A stretch of 64,000 nt of DNA from Streptomyces sp. NRRL B-1140 (GCF_001280065.1 NZ_LGEA01000148.1:1-64000), one strand, 5' to 3'; positions 43,663-54,234 are shown, numbered from the stretch's first letter. Notes: generated by a model not told the origin, from the letters alone. Translations and numbers: made by a program.

Positions 43663-45299
43663 CGCTCGGTCACCTTGCCGCCGGCCACCTCCAGGCGGCG
43701 GGTGACGTGCACGGCGTCCAGCATGCGGCGGTCGTGGGTGACCAGCAGGAGGGTGCCCTCGTAGGCGTCGAGGGCGGACTCCAGTTGCTCGATGGCCGGC
43801 AGGTCGAGGTGGTTGGTCGGCTCGTCGAGGACCAGCAGGTTGACGCCCCGGCCCTGGAGCAGCGCCAGCGCGGCCCGGGTGCGCTCGCCCGGGGAGAGGC
43901 TCGCCGCGGGGCGCAGGACGTGATCGGTCTTGAGGCCGAACTTGGCCAGGAGGGTGCGGATCTCGACCGGTTCGGTGTCCGGGACGGCCGTGCGGAAGGC
44001 GTCGAGCAGCGACTCCTCGCCGTAGAACAGTTTGCGGGCCTGGTCGACCTCGCCGAGCAGGACGCCCGAGCCGAGTGCGGCGTTCCCGGCGTCGAGCGGG
44101 ACCCGGCCGAGGAGGGCGCCGAGCAGCGTGGACTTGCCGGCGCCGTTCGCGCCCGTCACCGCCACCCGGTCCGCCCAGTCGATCTGCAGGGAGACGGGGC
44201 CGAGGACGAAGCCGTCCCGGCGCACCTCGGCGTCCCGCAGGGTCGCGACGACGGCGCCCGAGCGCGGGGCCGACGCGATCTCCATCCGCAGCTCCCACTC
44301 CTTGCGGGGCTCCTCGACCACGTCCAGGCGCTCGATCATGCGCTGGGTCTGGCGGGCCTTGGCGGCCTGCTTCTCGCTGGCCTCGCTGCGGAACTTGCGG
44401 CCGATCTTGTCGTTGTCGTTGCCCGCCTTGCGCCGCGCGTTCTTCACGCCCTTGTCCATCCAGGAGCGCTGCGTCTGCGCGCGGTCCTGGAGGGCCGCCT
44501 TCTTGTCGGCGTACTCCTCGAACTCGTCGCGGGCGTGCCGGCGGGCCACCTCACGCTCCTCCAGGTAGGACTCGTAGCCGCCGCCGAAGAGGTTGATCTG
44601 CCGCTGGGCGAGGTCGAGTTCGAGGACCTTGGTGACGGTGCGGGTGAGGAACTCGCGGTCGTGGCTGACGACCACCGTGCCGGCGCGCAGGCCGCTCACG
44701 AAGCGTTCGAGGCGCTCCAGGCCGTCCAGGTCGAGGTCGTTGGTCGGCTCGTCCAGGAGGAAGACGTCGTAGCGGGACAGGAGCAGGGAGGCGAGTCCGG
44801 CGCGGGCCGCCTGGCCGCCGGACAGGGACGTCATCGGCTGGTCCAGGCCGATCGCGAGACCGAGGCTGCCGGCGACCTCCTCGGCGCGTTCGTCGAGGTC
44901 GGCGCCGCCCAGCCCGAGCCAGCGCTCCAGGCCGGCGGCGTAGGCGTCGTCGGCGCCGGGTGCCCCGTCGACCAGGGCCTGGGTCGCCTCGTCCATGGTC
45001 CGCTGGGCCTCGGCGACGCCGGTGCGGCGGGCGAGGAACGCCCGTACGGTCTCGCCGGGCCGGCGGTCCGGTTCCTGCGGGAGGTGGCCGACGGTGGCGG
45101 TCGGCGGGGACAGGCGCAGTTCGCCCTGCTCGGGGGTGGTGAGGCCGGCGAGCATACCGAGCAGGGTGGACTTGCCCGCGCCGTTGGCGCCGACCAGGCC
45201 GATCACGTCGCCGGGCGCGACGACCAGGTCGAGCCCGGTGAACAGGGAGCGGTCGCCGTGGCCGGCGGCGAGGTTCTTGGCGACGAGGGTGGCAGTCAT
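43659..45299 (-). CDS. ABC-F family ATPase
   Basis: This 546-residue soluble protein has two ABC ATPase domains and no membrane part. Walker A occurs twice (GANGAGKST near residues 37 and 375), the signatures are TSLSGGQAARAGL and ASLSPGERTRAAL, and the Walker B motifs are FLLDEPTNDLDLDG and LVLDEPTNHLDLP. The charged linker (EEREVARRHARDEFEEYADK) is typical of ABC-F. Such proteins act on ribosomes, either as translation factors or in resistance to ribosome-targeting antibiotics. The sequence alone does not say which. Confidence 0.9.
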   Translation of the reverse strand: MTATLVAKNLAAGHGDRSLFTGLDLVVAPGDVIGLVGANGAGKSTLLGMLAGLTTPEQGELRLSPPTATVGHLPQEPDRRPGETVRAFLARRTGVAEAQRTMDEATQALVDGAPGADDAYAAGLERWLGLGGADLDERAEEVAGSLGLAIGLDQPMTSLSGGQAARAGLASLLLSRYDVFLLDEPTNDLDLDGLERLERFVSGLRAGTVVVSHDREFLTRTVTKVLELDLAQRQINLFGGGYESYLEEREVARRHARDEFEEYADKKAALQDRAQTQRSWMDKGVKNARRKAGNDNDKIGRKFRSEASEKQAAKARQTQRMIERLDVVEEPRKEWELRMEIASAPRSGAVVATLRDAEVRRDGFVLGPVSLQIDWADRVAVTGANGAGKSTLLGALLGRVPLDAGNAALGSGVLLGEVDQARKLFYGEESLLDAFRTAVPDTEPVEIRTLLAKFGLKTDHVLRPAASLSPGERTRAALALLQGRGVNLLVLDEPTNHLDLPAIEQLESALDAYEGTLLLVTHDRRMLDAVHVTRRLEVAGGKVTER

Positions 45300-45327
45300 C
45301 AGGGCGCCGATCCTAGTCGCCGCCCGC

Positions 45328-46350
45328 TCACCGCCACACGGCCGCCACCAGGACGCTTCCGGCGGTGCGCGCCACTACGAACGACCGGCCCCGGGCGGCC
45401 TTCGGGTCGAGGGCGAGGCGGTGGCGGCCCGCTTCGAGGACTCCGTCGAAGATCTCGTGGGTGTGGGTGCGGGAGAGCCGGTCGAGGCGGTAGGCGGTCA
45501 GGGTCACCCGGCAGGCGGAGGTGACCTCGACGTCCGCGGAGCCGTCGGTCGCGGTGAGGCCGGTGAGGCGGCGCTGCCCGGCCGGGCTGCGGTCCAGGGC
45601 GTGTTCGGTCTGGGCGACGAGGAGCGGCACGATCGGGGCGAGGCCGTCGACGTGGACGACCGGGACCCCGGCGCACTCGAAGGCACGACGGACGGCGGCG
45701 CGTTCCCGCTCCCCGGCCGCGTGACCGAGGACGACGGCGCCGTAACCGCGCAGTTCGTCCGCGGGTACGCCGTCGGCGTCCTGGGCGATGTCGGCGCCGA
45801 CGCCGATGGTGCGCAAGGCGGCGGCCAGCTTGGCGAGGACGGCGACGCGGGCACCGATCAGCAGGACGCGGCGCCGGGGGTCGGGCGCGGAGCCGTCCAG
45901 CAGGGCGCTCAGCGCCGCCCGGTACTCGGCGCCGCGGAAGCGGAACGGGCCGATGCCGTGGTAGCCGTTGAGCTCCAGGTCGGCGTGTTCGTCGGTCTGC
46001 CAGGCGAAGTCCCGCCAGACGAAGTCCCCGCCGTCGCCGCGGATCACCGCGGTGACGGCGCCGCAGGCCAGGTCCTCGCACTCGGGGCAGCCGTAGACGA
46101 CGTAGCGGCCGCCGGGCAGCGGGGCCGGGCTTTCCAGCAGCAGGCTGCGGACCTGCGCCGTGAAGATCGCGGGTGGGACGTCGGAGGCGAGCGGGGAGAC
46201 CGCGTCGAGGTCGGAGAGCCGGAACAGCAGGGGGCGTCCGTCGACGATGAAGTCCACGAAGTCCCGGTGGACCTGGTAACCACCGTCGTTGCGTACTCCC
46301 CCGGCCCGCATCGCGGGTGCCAGGCCGAAGGTCGCGTACTCGGCACACAT
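45328..46350 (-). CDS. Conserved protein of unknown function with CxxC motif and Rossmann-like C-terminus
   Basis: I do not recognise this 340-residue protein with confidence. It begins MCAEYATFGLAPAMRAGG, contains a possible metal site YGCPECEDLACG (about residue 88), the stretch FVWRDFAWQTDEH, and a Rossmann-like segment (RRRVLLIGARVAVLAKLAA) near residue 160. Some annotations may call such proteins oxidoreductases. No catalytic signature supports this here. The ATG at 46350 lies 67 bp from the divergent D-amino-acid oxidase gene, with which it may share regulation. Confidence 0.7.
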   Translation of the reverse strand: MCAEYATFGLAPAMRAGGVRNDGGYQVHRDFVDFIVDGRPLLFRLSDLDAVSPLASDVPPAIFTAQVRSLLLESPAPLPGGRYVVYGCPECEDLACGAVTAVIRGDGGDFVWRDFAWQTDEHADLELNGYHGIGPFRFRGAEYRAALSALLDGSAPDPRRRVLLIGARVAVLAKLAAALRTIGVGADIAQDADGVPADELRGYGAVVLGHAAGERERAAVRRAFECAGVPVVHVDGLAPIVPLLVAQTEHALDRSPAGQRRLTGLTATDGSADVEVTSACRVTLTAYRLDRLSRTHTHEIFDGVLEAGRHRLALDPKAARGRSFVVARTAGSVLVAAVWR

Positions 46351-46417
46351 ACGGTGAGTATCCCCACACCGCGCATGATGTGAGCACGGCATATCGGATT
46401 CCGCTACGGTCCGGGGC

Positions 46418-47368
46418 ATGACGCGTGAACCGAGTGGCGAGATCGTAGTGGTGGGCGGCGGGGTCATCGGGCTGACGACCGCCGTGGTTCTCGCGGAGCG
46501 GGGCCGGCGGGTGCGGGTGTGGACGCGGGACGCGGTCGAGGCGACCACCTCCGCCGTCGCGGGCGCGCTGTGGTGGCCGTACCGGATCGAGCCGGTCGCG
46601 GCGGCGCGCGTGTGGGCACTGCGGTCGCTGGAGGTGTACGGGGAGTTGGCGGCAGGAGCCGAACCGGCCGGCGTACGGATGGCCGAGGGAGTGCAGGGCG
46701 AGGTCTTCCTCGACGAGGCCGACGCGTGGCTGGCCGGCCGGGTGCCGGGGCTGCGGGCGGCCACGCCCGACGAGTACGCGGGGACGGGCCTGTGGGCACG
46801 GCTGCCGCTGATCGACATGCCCGCCCATCTTCCGTGGCTGCGGGAGCGGTTCGTCGCCGCGGGCGGCGTGGTCGAGACGCGTACGGTGTCGGCCCTCGCG
46901 GAGGCGGACGCGCCCGTCGTGGTCAACTGCACGGGGCTCGCCGCGCGGGAGCTCGTGCCGGACCCCTCCGTGCGGCCGGTGCGCGGGCAGTTGGTCGTCG
47001 TGGAGAACCCCGGGATCGACACCTGGCTGGTCTCCACCGACGCGACCGGGGAGCACGCGTACCTGTTCCCGCAGCCGGGCGGGCTCGTCCTCGGCGGTAC
47101 CTCCGAGGAGGACGCGTGGTCGCTGGAGCCCGACCCCGCCACGGCCGAGGCGATCGTCCGCCGCTGTGCGGCCCTGAGGCCGGAGATCGCCGGCGCCCGC
47201 GTGCTGGGGCACCGGGTGGGCCTCAGGCCCACGCGGCCGGCGGTCCGGCTGGAGCGTGACACCCTGCCGGACGGGCGGCTGCTGGTGCACAACTACGGCC
47301 ACGGCGGCGCGGGCGTCACCGTGGCCTGGGGGTGCGCTGAGGAAGCGGCCCGACTGGTCACCGACTGA
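46418..47368 (+). CDS. D-amino-acid oxidase (FAD-dependent)
   Basis: This 316-residue flavoprotein has the FAD motif EIVVVGGGVIGLTTAVVLAE at the N-terminus, TSAVAGALWWPYRI, and the substrate/FAD region VNCTGLAARELVPD. HNYGHGGAGVTVAWGCA, the hallmark of DAO-type enzymes, is at the C-terminus. It oxidises D-amino acids to keto acids with hydrogen peroxide release. GGGG lies close to the ATG. A strong bidirectional hairpin follows its stop. Confidence 0.93.
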   Translation: MTREPSGEIVVVGGGVIGLTTAVVLAERGRRVRVWTRDAVEATTSAVAGALWWPYRIEPVAAARVWALRSLEVYGELAAGAEPAGVRMAEGVQGEVFLDEADAWLAGRVPGLRAATPDEYAGTGLWARLPLIDMPAHLPWLRERFVAAGGVVETRTVSALAEADAPVVVNCTGLAARELVPDPSVRPVRGQLVVVENPGIDTWLVSTDATGEHAYLFPQPGGLVLGGTSEEDAWSLEPDPATAEAIVRRCAALRPEIAGARVLGHRVGLRPTRPAVRLERDTLPDGRLLVHNYGHGGAGVTVAWGCAEEAARLVTD

Positions 47369-47433
47369 GACGCGCGGCGCCTCGTACGGCGTGTTCGGAT
47401 CCCGCTGGGTGGCCCGTACGCCGTTCGGACGGC

Positions 47434-47472
47434 GGCGGGCGGCCCGGGGGTTTGGAACCCCGGCCGCCCGCC
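47434..47472. terminator. Strong bidirectional terminator between DAO and BCCT genes
   Basis: GGCGGGCGGCC (47434-47444) pairs with GGCCGCCCGCC (47462-47472). An inner stem of GGGGTT with AACCCC adds 6 bp. This is the expected convergent terminator, but the BCCT reading frame runs through it without a stop. Confidence 0.8.
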
Positions 47473-47485
47473 CCCGGGCCGCGCG

Positions 47486-49153
47486 GAACTCGAACTCGCC
47501 GTCGTACTTCTTGTGGCCCTCCATGACGGCCATCTCGACGGCCTCGGAGCCCATCTGCTCACGCACGATCACCGGGTCGCGGCGCAGGTCGCGCATGAGG
47601 GCGACGCACATGAAGATCATCACGATGACGAACGGCGCGGCCGCGAGGATCGTGAGGTTCTGCAGACCGGTCAGCGCGTCGCCCTGGCCGCTGCCGACCA
47701 GGAGCATGATCGCGGCCACCGCGCCGGTGACCACGCCCCAGAACACGACCACGAAGCGGCCGGGTTCGAGCGCGCCCTTCTGCGACAGGGTGCCCATGAC
47801 GATGGAGGCCGCGTCGGCGCCCGAGACGAAGAAGATGCCGACGAGGATCATCACCAGCAGGCTCGTGACGGTGGCGAGGGGGAACTGCTGGAGCACGCCG
47901 AAGAGCTGGCCCTCCGGGGTGGCCTCCTTGCTGAGCTGCCCCTCCTCCTGCATCTTCATCGCCGAGCCGCCGAAGATCGCGAACCAGATCAGGCTGACCG
48001 TGCTGGGCACGAGGATGACACCGCCGACGAACTGGCGGATCGTACGGCCCCGGCTGATGCGGGCGATGAACATGCCGACGAACGGCGTCCAGGAGATCCA
48101 CCACGCCCAGTAGAAGACCGTCCAGCTGCCCAGCCAGTCGGCGACGCCCTTGCCGCCGCTCGCCTCGGTCCGGCCGGCGAGCTGGGGCAGGTCGCCGAGG
48201 TAGGCGAAGACGGAGGTGGGCAGCAGGTCCAGGACGATGATGGTCGGGCCCGCCACGAACACGAACAGGGCGAGGATCAGCGCCAGCACCATGTTGGTGT
48301 TGGACAGCCACTGGATGCCCTTCTCCACACCGGAGATCGCGGACGCGACGAAGGCCAGGGTCAGCACCGCGATGATCGTGACGAGCAGTCCGGTGCTCAC
48401 CTTGTCCATCCACTTCAGCTCCTGCACACCGGAGCCGATCTGGAGCGCGCCCAGGCCCAGGGAGGCGGCGGAGCCGAAGACGGTCGCGATGATCGCGAGG
48501 ACGTCGATGGCCCGGCCGATGCCGCCGTTGGCGTTCTTCCTGCCGATGAGCGGGGTGAACACCGCGCTGATGGTCTGGCGGCGGCGCCTGCGGAAGGTGC
48601 TGTAGGCGATGGCGAGACCCACCACGGCGTAGATCGCCCACGGGTGGAGCGTCCAGTGGAACAGCGTGGTGGCCATGGCCGTCTCCATGCGGTCGCCGGA
48701 GTCGGCCGGGTTCGTGCCCGGCGGGGGCGTGCCGTAGTGCGACAGCGGCTCGCTCACGCCGTAGAACATCAGGCCGATGCCCATGCCGGCGCTGAACATC
48801 ATCGCGACCCACGACACCGTGCGGAACTCGGGCTCCTCGCCCTCCGCGCCGAGGTGGATACGGCCGTAGCGGCTGATCGCGAGCCAGAGGGCGAAGACGA
48901 CGAAGCCGGAGGCGGCGAGCATGAACGCCCAGCCGCCGTTGTGCATCAGCCCGCCGAGCATGCTGGTGGAGACGTTCTCGAGCGAGTCGGTCGCCGTCGC
49001 GCCCCACACCACGAAGGCGAGGGTGAGGGCCGCCGTGACGCCGAAGACGATGCGGTCGGTCTGCGGCCGGTCCTGGCCGGGCAGGCCCGCTTCCGACCCC
49101 GGCAGCGCGGCTCCCTCCGGGGAGTCCTTGTCGCTTGGTCGTTCTTGCGTCAC
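47486..49153 (-). CDS. BCCT-family transporter (betaine/choline/carnitine), 3' end without stop
   Basis: About 556 residues can be assigned to a BCCT transporter with 12 transmembrane helices. Visible features are FHWTLHPWAIYAVVGLAIA and the family signature region WAWWISWTPFVGMFIARISR. It would import glycine betaine or related osmolytes. Conserved sequence ends at KKYDGEFEF (47486). No stop follows. The frame stays open through the terminator hairpin and the whole antisense of the oxidase gene to 45299, which cannot be natural coding. A lost stop, a small frameshift near the end or a sequencing error is likely. The boundary given is where family-like sequence ends. Confidence 0.8.
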
Positions 49154-49238
49154 AGGCGGAACCTTTCATCGGGACAGCGGGGGAGGATGTAGGCCCTCCG
49201 TAAACGCTGCTACCACGGGTGGCGCAATTTCACCCCTC

Positions 49239-50513
49239 TCAACATGCGGTTTCGTATGAACCTCCTGTCAGGTGGTACTCGGCCCGGTCGTCGAGCAGCA
49301 GCGGCACGAGTGCCCGCAGGGGCTGGCGCAGCGGGACGAGCACACCCTCACCGTCCTTGCGCACCCGCACCCCGTGCAGGGCGAGTTCGTCGCCGACCTC
49401 GGCGTACTGGGCGGCGGTGAGCCGGTAGCCGCAGGGTGGGTTCGAGATGATTTCAGCTGGTTCGGGCGGGTCGTTGTCGGCGCCGCCCACGTAGACGGGG
49501 CCGGTGTCGGTGTAGCCCGCGAGGCGGGCCCGTGCCGTCGTCGCCTCGATGCGCGCGCGGCGTTGACCGGTGTAGTCGAACATGCCGCCCAGCGCGTTCA
49601 GTTGGGAGGTGACCCGGCGCCGGTTGTTCAGCGCCTCGTCCGCCTTCTCCGCCTCGGTGAGCGGGTCGACGCGGCTTTCGATGAGCAGCCCGACGGAGTG
49701 CTTCACACCGGACATGTTGCGCAGAATACGCTCCTGCCCGTCTCCGGCGACCTGTTTGACCGGCTCGCCGGTACCGGGGTCGGTCCAGATGCCGTAGGTG
49801 CCCGTCGAGTGGCCGGCCCGCCGGGCGGCGGGTCGTACGTACGCCTCGGACAGTGTCCTGGCCTCGTCGTGGACCGCCTCGTGGGTGTTGAGGTTGCGCG
49901 GCCAGAGGTCGAAGAGGTCCTTGTCGTAGAACCGGGGTGTGGCGCCGTACTCGTGCAGGTCGTAGACGATGTCGGGGCGCTGGTCGCGGATGAGGGCGGC
50001 CAGGGCACGGCCCTCGGCGGTCTTCAGGGCGAGGTGGTCGCGGTTGATGTCGACGCCGTCGCTGTTGCCGCGGGTGTCCGCCGCCCGGCCGTCCGGGTTG
50101 GCGGTGGGCACGACCAGGACCGTGGTGCGGTCCAGGAAGCGGCGGGTCCGGCTGTCGTCGGCGTACGCGAGGTCGCGGACGGTGGTCAGGCAGGCCTCGC
50201 GGCCGGAGGGCTCGTCGCCGTGCTGGCTGCAGACCAGCAGGACCTTGTTGGTGCTCGGACGGTTGCCGATCCGCACCAGCTGGAGCGGGCGGTCCTGCTT
50301 CGTCGTGCCGAAGCGGGTCACGGAGACGCGGCTGCCCGACCGGTCGACGGCCCGGAGGAAGTCCTGCTCCTCGGGCTGCGTTGTCCAGCGGGCACCGTCC
50401 GACTGCTCGAAACCGGTGCGCGGCGGGGAGCCGGTGGCCGCCTGGGCCGGGGCGGTGACCAGGCAGGCCGTGAGGGCCGCGGTGGTCAGGACGAGGGCGC
50501 CGGCGCGGGTCAT
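49239..50513 (-). CDS. Secreted M14 zinc carboxypeptidase
   Basis: This 424-residue protein has a signal peptide (about residues 1-25, ending near APAQAA) and an M14 catalytic domain. The zinc motif HxxE is seen in [12 protein letters not shown] (about residue 97). [11 protein letters not shown] has the third zinc ligand, and LLIESRVD is in the usual region of the catalytic Glu. The ATG overlaps the stop of the upstream S15 peptidase gene (ATGA), with GGAGGG upstream, so the two secreted peptidases are made together. Substrate specificity is not evident. Confidence 0.9.
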   Translation of the reverse strand: MTRAGALVLTTAALTACLVTAPAQAATGSPPRTGFEQSDGARWTTQPEEQDFLRAVDRSGSRVSVTRFGTTKQDRPLQLVRIGNRPSTNKVLLVCSQHGDEPSGREACLTTVRDLAYADDSRTRRFLDRTTVLVVPTANPDGRAADTRGNSDGVDINRDHLALKTAEGRALAALIRDQRPDIVYDLHEYGATPRFYDKDLFDLWPRNLNTHEAVHDEARTLSEAYVRPAARRAGHSTGTYGIWTDPGTGEPVKQVAGDGQERILRNMSGVKHSVGLLIESRVDPLTEAEKADEALNNRRRVTSQLNALGGMFDYTGQRRARIEATTARARLAGYTDTGPVYVGGADNDPPEPAEIISNPPCGYRLTAAQYAEVGDELALHGVRVRKDGEGVLVPLRQPLRALVPLLLDDRAEYHLTGGSYETAC

Positions 50514-52474
50514 CGGGTTCCCTCCGGGACGCGGTGCGTGGTGCGCGGCTCCCGAACGCCGTCCAGGGGGGTGGCGTCCGGGGTGGCGGTCGCGGTACCC
50601 GTGGTGGCGCGCGCGAAGGCCGCGGCCCCGCCGGTGAACGGGACGCGTGCCGAGGTGCGGGCCAGGTCGAGCGTGAGTTCCGGCTGGTCCGAGGGAGGGT
50701 CGATGAGGCCCTGGTCGGTGCCCCCGACGATCAGCGCGAGGCGGTGGCCCTTCGGGACGACGTGATCGGTCGCCGCGAGGTCGATGGTGATCGTGTACCG
50801 CTTGCCGGGGGTGAGCGGGGAGCCCTTGTCGTCCGAGGCGTGGTTGCCGAGGTCGGCCCAGCCGCGGCTGACGACGGTGAAACCGACGTCGGCGGTCTTC
50901 GCCTTGGTCTCCTTGAAGCAGGAGCTGTCGCCCGCGGTGCTCGCGCCCCAGCAGGTGCGGTCCGTGAGGGTGGTGATGCCTTCGCCGGCGGCGGCGTAGT
51001 CGCGGATGGTGGCGGGGCCGACGTCCACGAGGACGGCGGAGAGGTGGGCCGTCGGGGTGGAGGGCGTTGCGGTGACGGTGACCCGGGAGGAGCCGGCCAG
51101 GCGCAGGGCGCGGGTGAGCGGTCCGGTGCTGAAACCGGCCTTCTCCGGTGTCGGCTCGTCGAGCCGGGCGGCCCAGTCGGTCTCGCCCCGCTGCGGGTCG
51201 TCGGTGAAGGTCTCGGTGCCGTGGCCACGGTGCAGGCCGAGGGTGCCGACGCCGGCCTGGGGGCCCCGGTCGGGGCGCAGGGTGGCGGCGCGGGTGCCGG
51301 CCGGCGGCCAGGTCCTGGAGGTCTCCCACCGGTCGGGGGCACGTTCGATGTCGGCCATGGGTTCGCGGTCGATGCCGTTGTCGTAGCCCATGAGTTCGTG
51401 GTCGAACCAGCGGTGCAGGGTGTCGACCCAGGCGCCGCGGCGGAAGTCGAAGGGGTCGACGTGGCCGGTTTGGGAGAGCCAGATCTTGCGCTCGACGCCG
51501 TTCTTCGCGAGGGCGTCCCACCACTGGCCGACGTGCTTCATGCGGACGTTGAGGTCCTGCATGCCGTGCACCAGGAAGACGCTGGCCTTGACCTTGCGCG
51601 CGGCCTTCACGTAGTCGCGCTCGGCCCACAGCGGGGTCCGGTCGCCGGTGCGCGGGGCTCCGTCGACGAGCTTTTGCTGGACGGCCGCGCACTTGGCGCG
51701 GGCGTCGGGGCTGTCCACGTAGTCCGACAGCCACTCGGGGCCGGAGTCGTAGAGCGGGGCGCCCTGCTGGAAGTAGTAGTCGTACCAGGAGGAGATGGCG
51801 CTGATCGGGACGATGGTCTTCAGGCCCTTGACGCCGGTGGCGGCGACGCCGTTGGCGATGGTGCCGTCCCAGCTCTTGCCGATCATGCCGGTGCGGCCGT
51901 TGGTCCAGCCGGCCCGGGCCCGGGTGCTGCCGGTGCGGCTGGTGTAGGCCTTGGCGCGGCCGTTCAGCCAGTCGACGACGGCCTTCGCGGACTGGATGTC
52001 GGAGCGGCCGCCGACGTCGACACAGCCGTCGGAGCGATTGGTTCCGGCCAGGTCCACACCGACGAAGGCGTAGCCGCGCGGCACGAAGTAGTTGTCGTAG
52101 TAGAGCGGCATCCGGGCGACACGGCCCTGCGCGTCGTACGTCTTCTTCTGGCTCTCGTTGCCGCGCCCGCAGCAGGAGTAGTACGGACTGGCGTCCATGA
52201 CGACGGGGACCTTGCGGCCCTGCCGGGCGGTTTCGCGGGGGCGGACGATGTCGACGGCGACCCGGTCGGTCTTCCCGTCGCGGTCGCCGTCGAGTCCGGT
52301 GTCCACCCAGACGGCCTCGCGGATGGCGTTCCCGAAGGAGAAGACGGGTTCGCTTCCGCGCGGGGCGGCCGGCGCGGCCTGTGCGGCCGCCGGGGTGAGC
52401 AGGGTGGCCAAGAGGGCGGCCGAGGCCGCCGTCGCGAGCGGTCTCCAGGTCGTGAAGCGCGTGCGTTTCGGCAT
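50510..52474 (-). CDS. Secreted Xaa-Pro dipeptidyl-peptidase (S15 / CocE-NonD)
   Basis: This 654-residue protein has a signal peptide (about residues 1-34, with [15 protein letters not shown]), an alpha/beta-hydrolase domain with the nucleophile in [14 protein letters not shown], and a C-terminal jelly-roll domain of the PepX_C type. Such enzymes release Xaa-Pro dipeptides. [12 protein letters not shown] and [12 protein letters not shown] are further family-like segments. It is translationally coupled to an M14 carboxypeptidase gene. The divergent neighbour is also a secreted peptidase (M1). Confidence 0.9.
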   Translation of the reverse strand: MPKRTRFTTWRPLATAASAALLATLLTPAAAQAAPAAPRGSEPVFSFGNAIREAVWVDTGLDGDRDGKTDRVAVDIVRPRETARQGRKVPVVMDASPYYSCCGRGNESQKKTYDAQGRVARMPLYYDNYFVPRGYAFVGVDLAGTNRSDGCVDVGGRSDIQSAKAVVDWLNGRAKAYTSRTGSTRARAGWTNGRTGMIGKSWDGTIANGVAATGVKGLKTIVPISAISSWYDYYFQQGAPLYDSGPEWLSDYVDSPDARAKCAAVQQKLVDGAPRTGDRTPLWAERDYVKAARKVKASVFLVHGMQDLNVRMKHVGQWWDALAKNGVERKIWLSQTGHVDPFDFRRGAWVDTLHRWFDHELMGYDNGIDREPMADIERAPDRWETSRTWPPAGTRAATLRPDRGPQAGVGTLGLHRGHGTETFTDDPQRGETDWAARLDEPTPEKAGFSTGPLTRALRLAGSSRVTVTATPSTPTAHLSAVLVDVGPATIRDYAAAGEGITTLTDRTCWGASTAGDSSCFKETKAKTADVGFTVVSRGWADLGNHASDDKGSPLTPGKRYTITIDLAATDHVVPKGHRLALIVGGTDQGLIDPPSDQPELTLDLARTSARVPFTGGAAAFARATTGTATATPDATPLDGVREPRTTHRVPEGTR

Positions 52475-52685
52475 GCGCCGGACGGTACATCGGTGAACTC
52501 CCGTTCAGAAGGGGGCAGCTGACGGACCGGCGTGTCCCGGACGGACGTCCGGGGCGGGTGTCTCATGTCGGCCGAATGGCGATCGTGTGACAGCGGAGGT
52601 CATGGACATGATTGGGGGCGCAGGGAGTCAATAGGCTCCGGACAGACCCCGGAAGACCTCGGGAACCTACGACTTGGAGCCTTGC

Positions 52686-54179
52686 GTGCACCGCAGAATC
52701 ATCGCGCCGGGAGCCCTGGCGGCGACCGTTCTCCTGCTGGCGATCCCGGCATCGGCCGCCTCCCGCTCCCCCGGCGCGCCGGGTATCGGCGACCCCTACT
52801 ACCCGGCCTACGGCAACGGCGGATACGACGTCTCCCACTACGACCTCCGGCTGAAGTACCGGCCGGCCTCGGACGAGCTGGAGGGCACGGCCACCCTCGT
52901 GGCCCGCACCACCCAGGACCTGTCGAGCTTCAACCTGGACTTCCTGCTGGACGTCGCCGAGGTACGGGTCAACGGCTCGAAGGCCTCGTTCCGGACCTCG
53001 GGCGAGCACGAGCTGGAGATCACACCGAAGAGCCCGCTGGCCAAGGGGGCGCCGGTCACCGTCGTCGTGCGCTACAGCGGGGTGCCGTCGTCGAAGCAGG
53101 CCTACGGCTTCACCAGCTGGCACCGCACGCCGGACGGGGGCGTCGCGGCCAACGAGCCGGAGGCGGCGGCCTGGTGGTTCCCGGGCAACGACCATCCGCT
53201 GGACAAGGCGACCTACGACGTGTCCGTGCTGGTCCCTGACGGCACGCAGGCCATCTCCAACGGCACGCTCCAGTCCAAGAGTTCGAAGCTCGGCTGGACC
53301 CGCTGGAACTGGCGGTCCGACAAGCCGCAGGCCACGTACCTCGCCACGCTCGCGGTCGGGAAGTTCGACATCACGACCGGCACGACCGAGGGCGGCATCC
53401 CGGTCCTCAACGCCTACAGCAAGGATCTCGGCGCCAATGCCGGGGCGGCCCGGGCCAGCATCGAACGGACCGGGGAGATCGCGGACTGGCTCGCGGGGTA
53501 CTTCGGGCCGTACCCCTACAACGCGCTCGGCGGGTACGTGCCGAACACGGACACCGGATATGCGCTGGAGACCCAGACCCGGCCGTTCTACAGCCCGCGG
53601 CAGTTCGCGAACGGGTCGAACGTGTCGGTCGTCGTCCACGAACTGGCCCACCAGTGGTACGGCGACGAGGTGTCGCTCAAGGGCTGGAAGGACATCTGGA
53701 TCAACGAAGGCTTCGCCCGGTACGCACAGTGGCTGTGGTCCGAGCACGAGGGCGAAGGCACGGCGCAGGAACTGGCGGACTATGTGTACGCCTCGCATCC
53801 CGCCGACGACCCGTTCTGGACGGTGAAGCCAGGGGATCCCGGCCCGGAGAACCAGTTCGACATCGCGGTCTACGACCGTGGCGCACTGGCCGTCCAGGCG
53901 CTGCGCAACCGGATCGGCGACGAGGCGTTCCTCGCGATCCTCAGGGGGTGGCCGTCGAAGTACGCCCACGGCAACGCGTCGGTGGCGGACTTCCAGCGGT
54001 ACGCGGAGGAGGTGTCGGGCAAGCCGCTGGCCGCCCTGTTCGACACCTGGCTGTTCCAGCGGTCGAAGCCGGGGGCACCGGCTGCCCGGGCCGCCGCGGT
54101 GGCCGAGGCGTCGAAGGGCGTGGCCCAGCCCAGGTCGTGGAAGCGGATCGCGGCGACGAACGGGGTGCACCGGCACTGA
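52686..54179 (+). CDS. Secreted M1-family aminopeptidase
   Basis: This protein of about 497 residues has a signal peptide (residues 1-26, ending PASAA) and the M1 gluzincin zinc motif VHELAHQWYGDEVS (about residue 317). The second Glu ligand is in WINEGFARYAQW. The exopeptidase motif appears as GGYVPNTDTGYALETQT, where canonical M1 enzymes have GAMEN, so it may differ in N-terminus recognition. The GTG at 52686 has GGAG upstream. A strong terminator follows. Confidence 0.92.
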   Translation: MHRRIIAPGALAATVLLLAIPASAASRSPGAPGIGDPYYPAYGNGGYDVSHYDLRLKYRPASDELEGTATLVARTTQDLSSFNLDFLLDVAEVRVNGSKASFRTSGEHELEITPKSPLAKGAPVTVVVRYSGVPSSKQAYGFTSWHRTPDGGVAANEPEAAAWWFPGNDHPLDKATYDVSVLVPDGTQAISNGTLQSKSSKLGWTRWNWRSDKPQATYLATLAVGKFDITTGTTEGGIPVLNAYSKDLGANAGAARASIERTGEIADWLAGYFGPYPYNALGGYVPNTDTGYALETQTRPFYSPRQFANGSNVSVVVHELAHQWYGDEVSLKGWKDIWINEGFARYAQWLWSEHEGEGTAQELADYVYASHPADDPFWTVKPGDPGPENQFDIAVYDRGALAVQALRNRIGDEAFLAILRGWPSKYAHGNASVADFQRYAEEVSGKPLAALFDTWLFQRSKPGAPAARAAAVAEASKGVAQPRSWKRIAATNGVHRH

Positions 54180-54196
54180 CGTCGTCGAGCGGGGGG

Positions 54197-54234
54197 ACCT
54201 GCGCGGCCCGGCCCGGGGCCTGGGCCGCGCAGGT
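54197..54234 (+). terminator. Terminator after the M1 peptidase gene
   Basis: A 13-bp perfect GC-rich stem (54197-54209 with 54222-54234) with a 12-nt loop begins 18 bp after the stop. Confidence 0.75.

Noticed and set aside
45299..49153. A 1284-residue BCCT fusion protein
   Set aside because: The last 730 residues are antisense to a well-formed oxidase gene and to an unknown gene in another frame, and cross a strong terminator. This is an artefact of a missing stop in GC-rich DNA.
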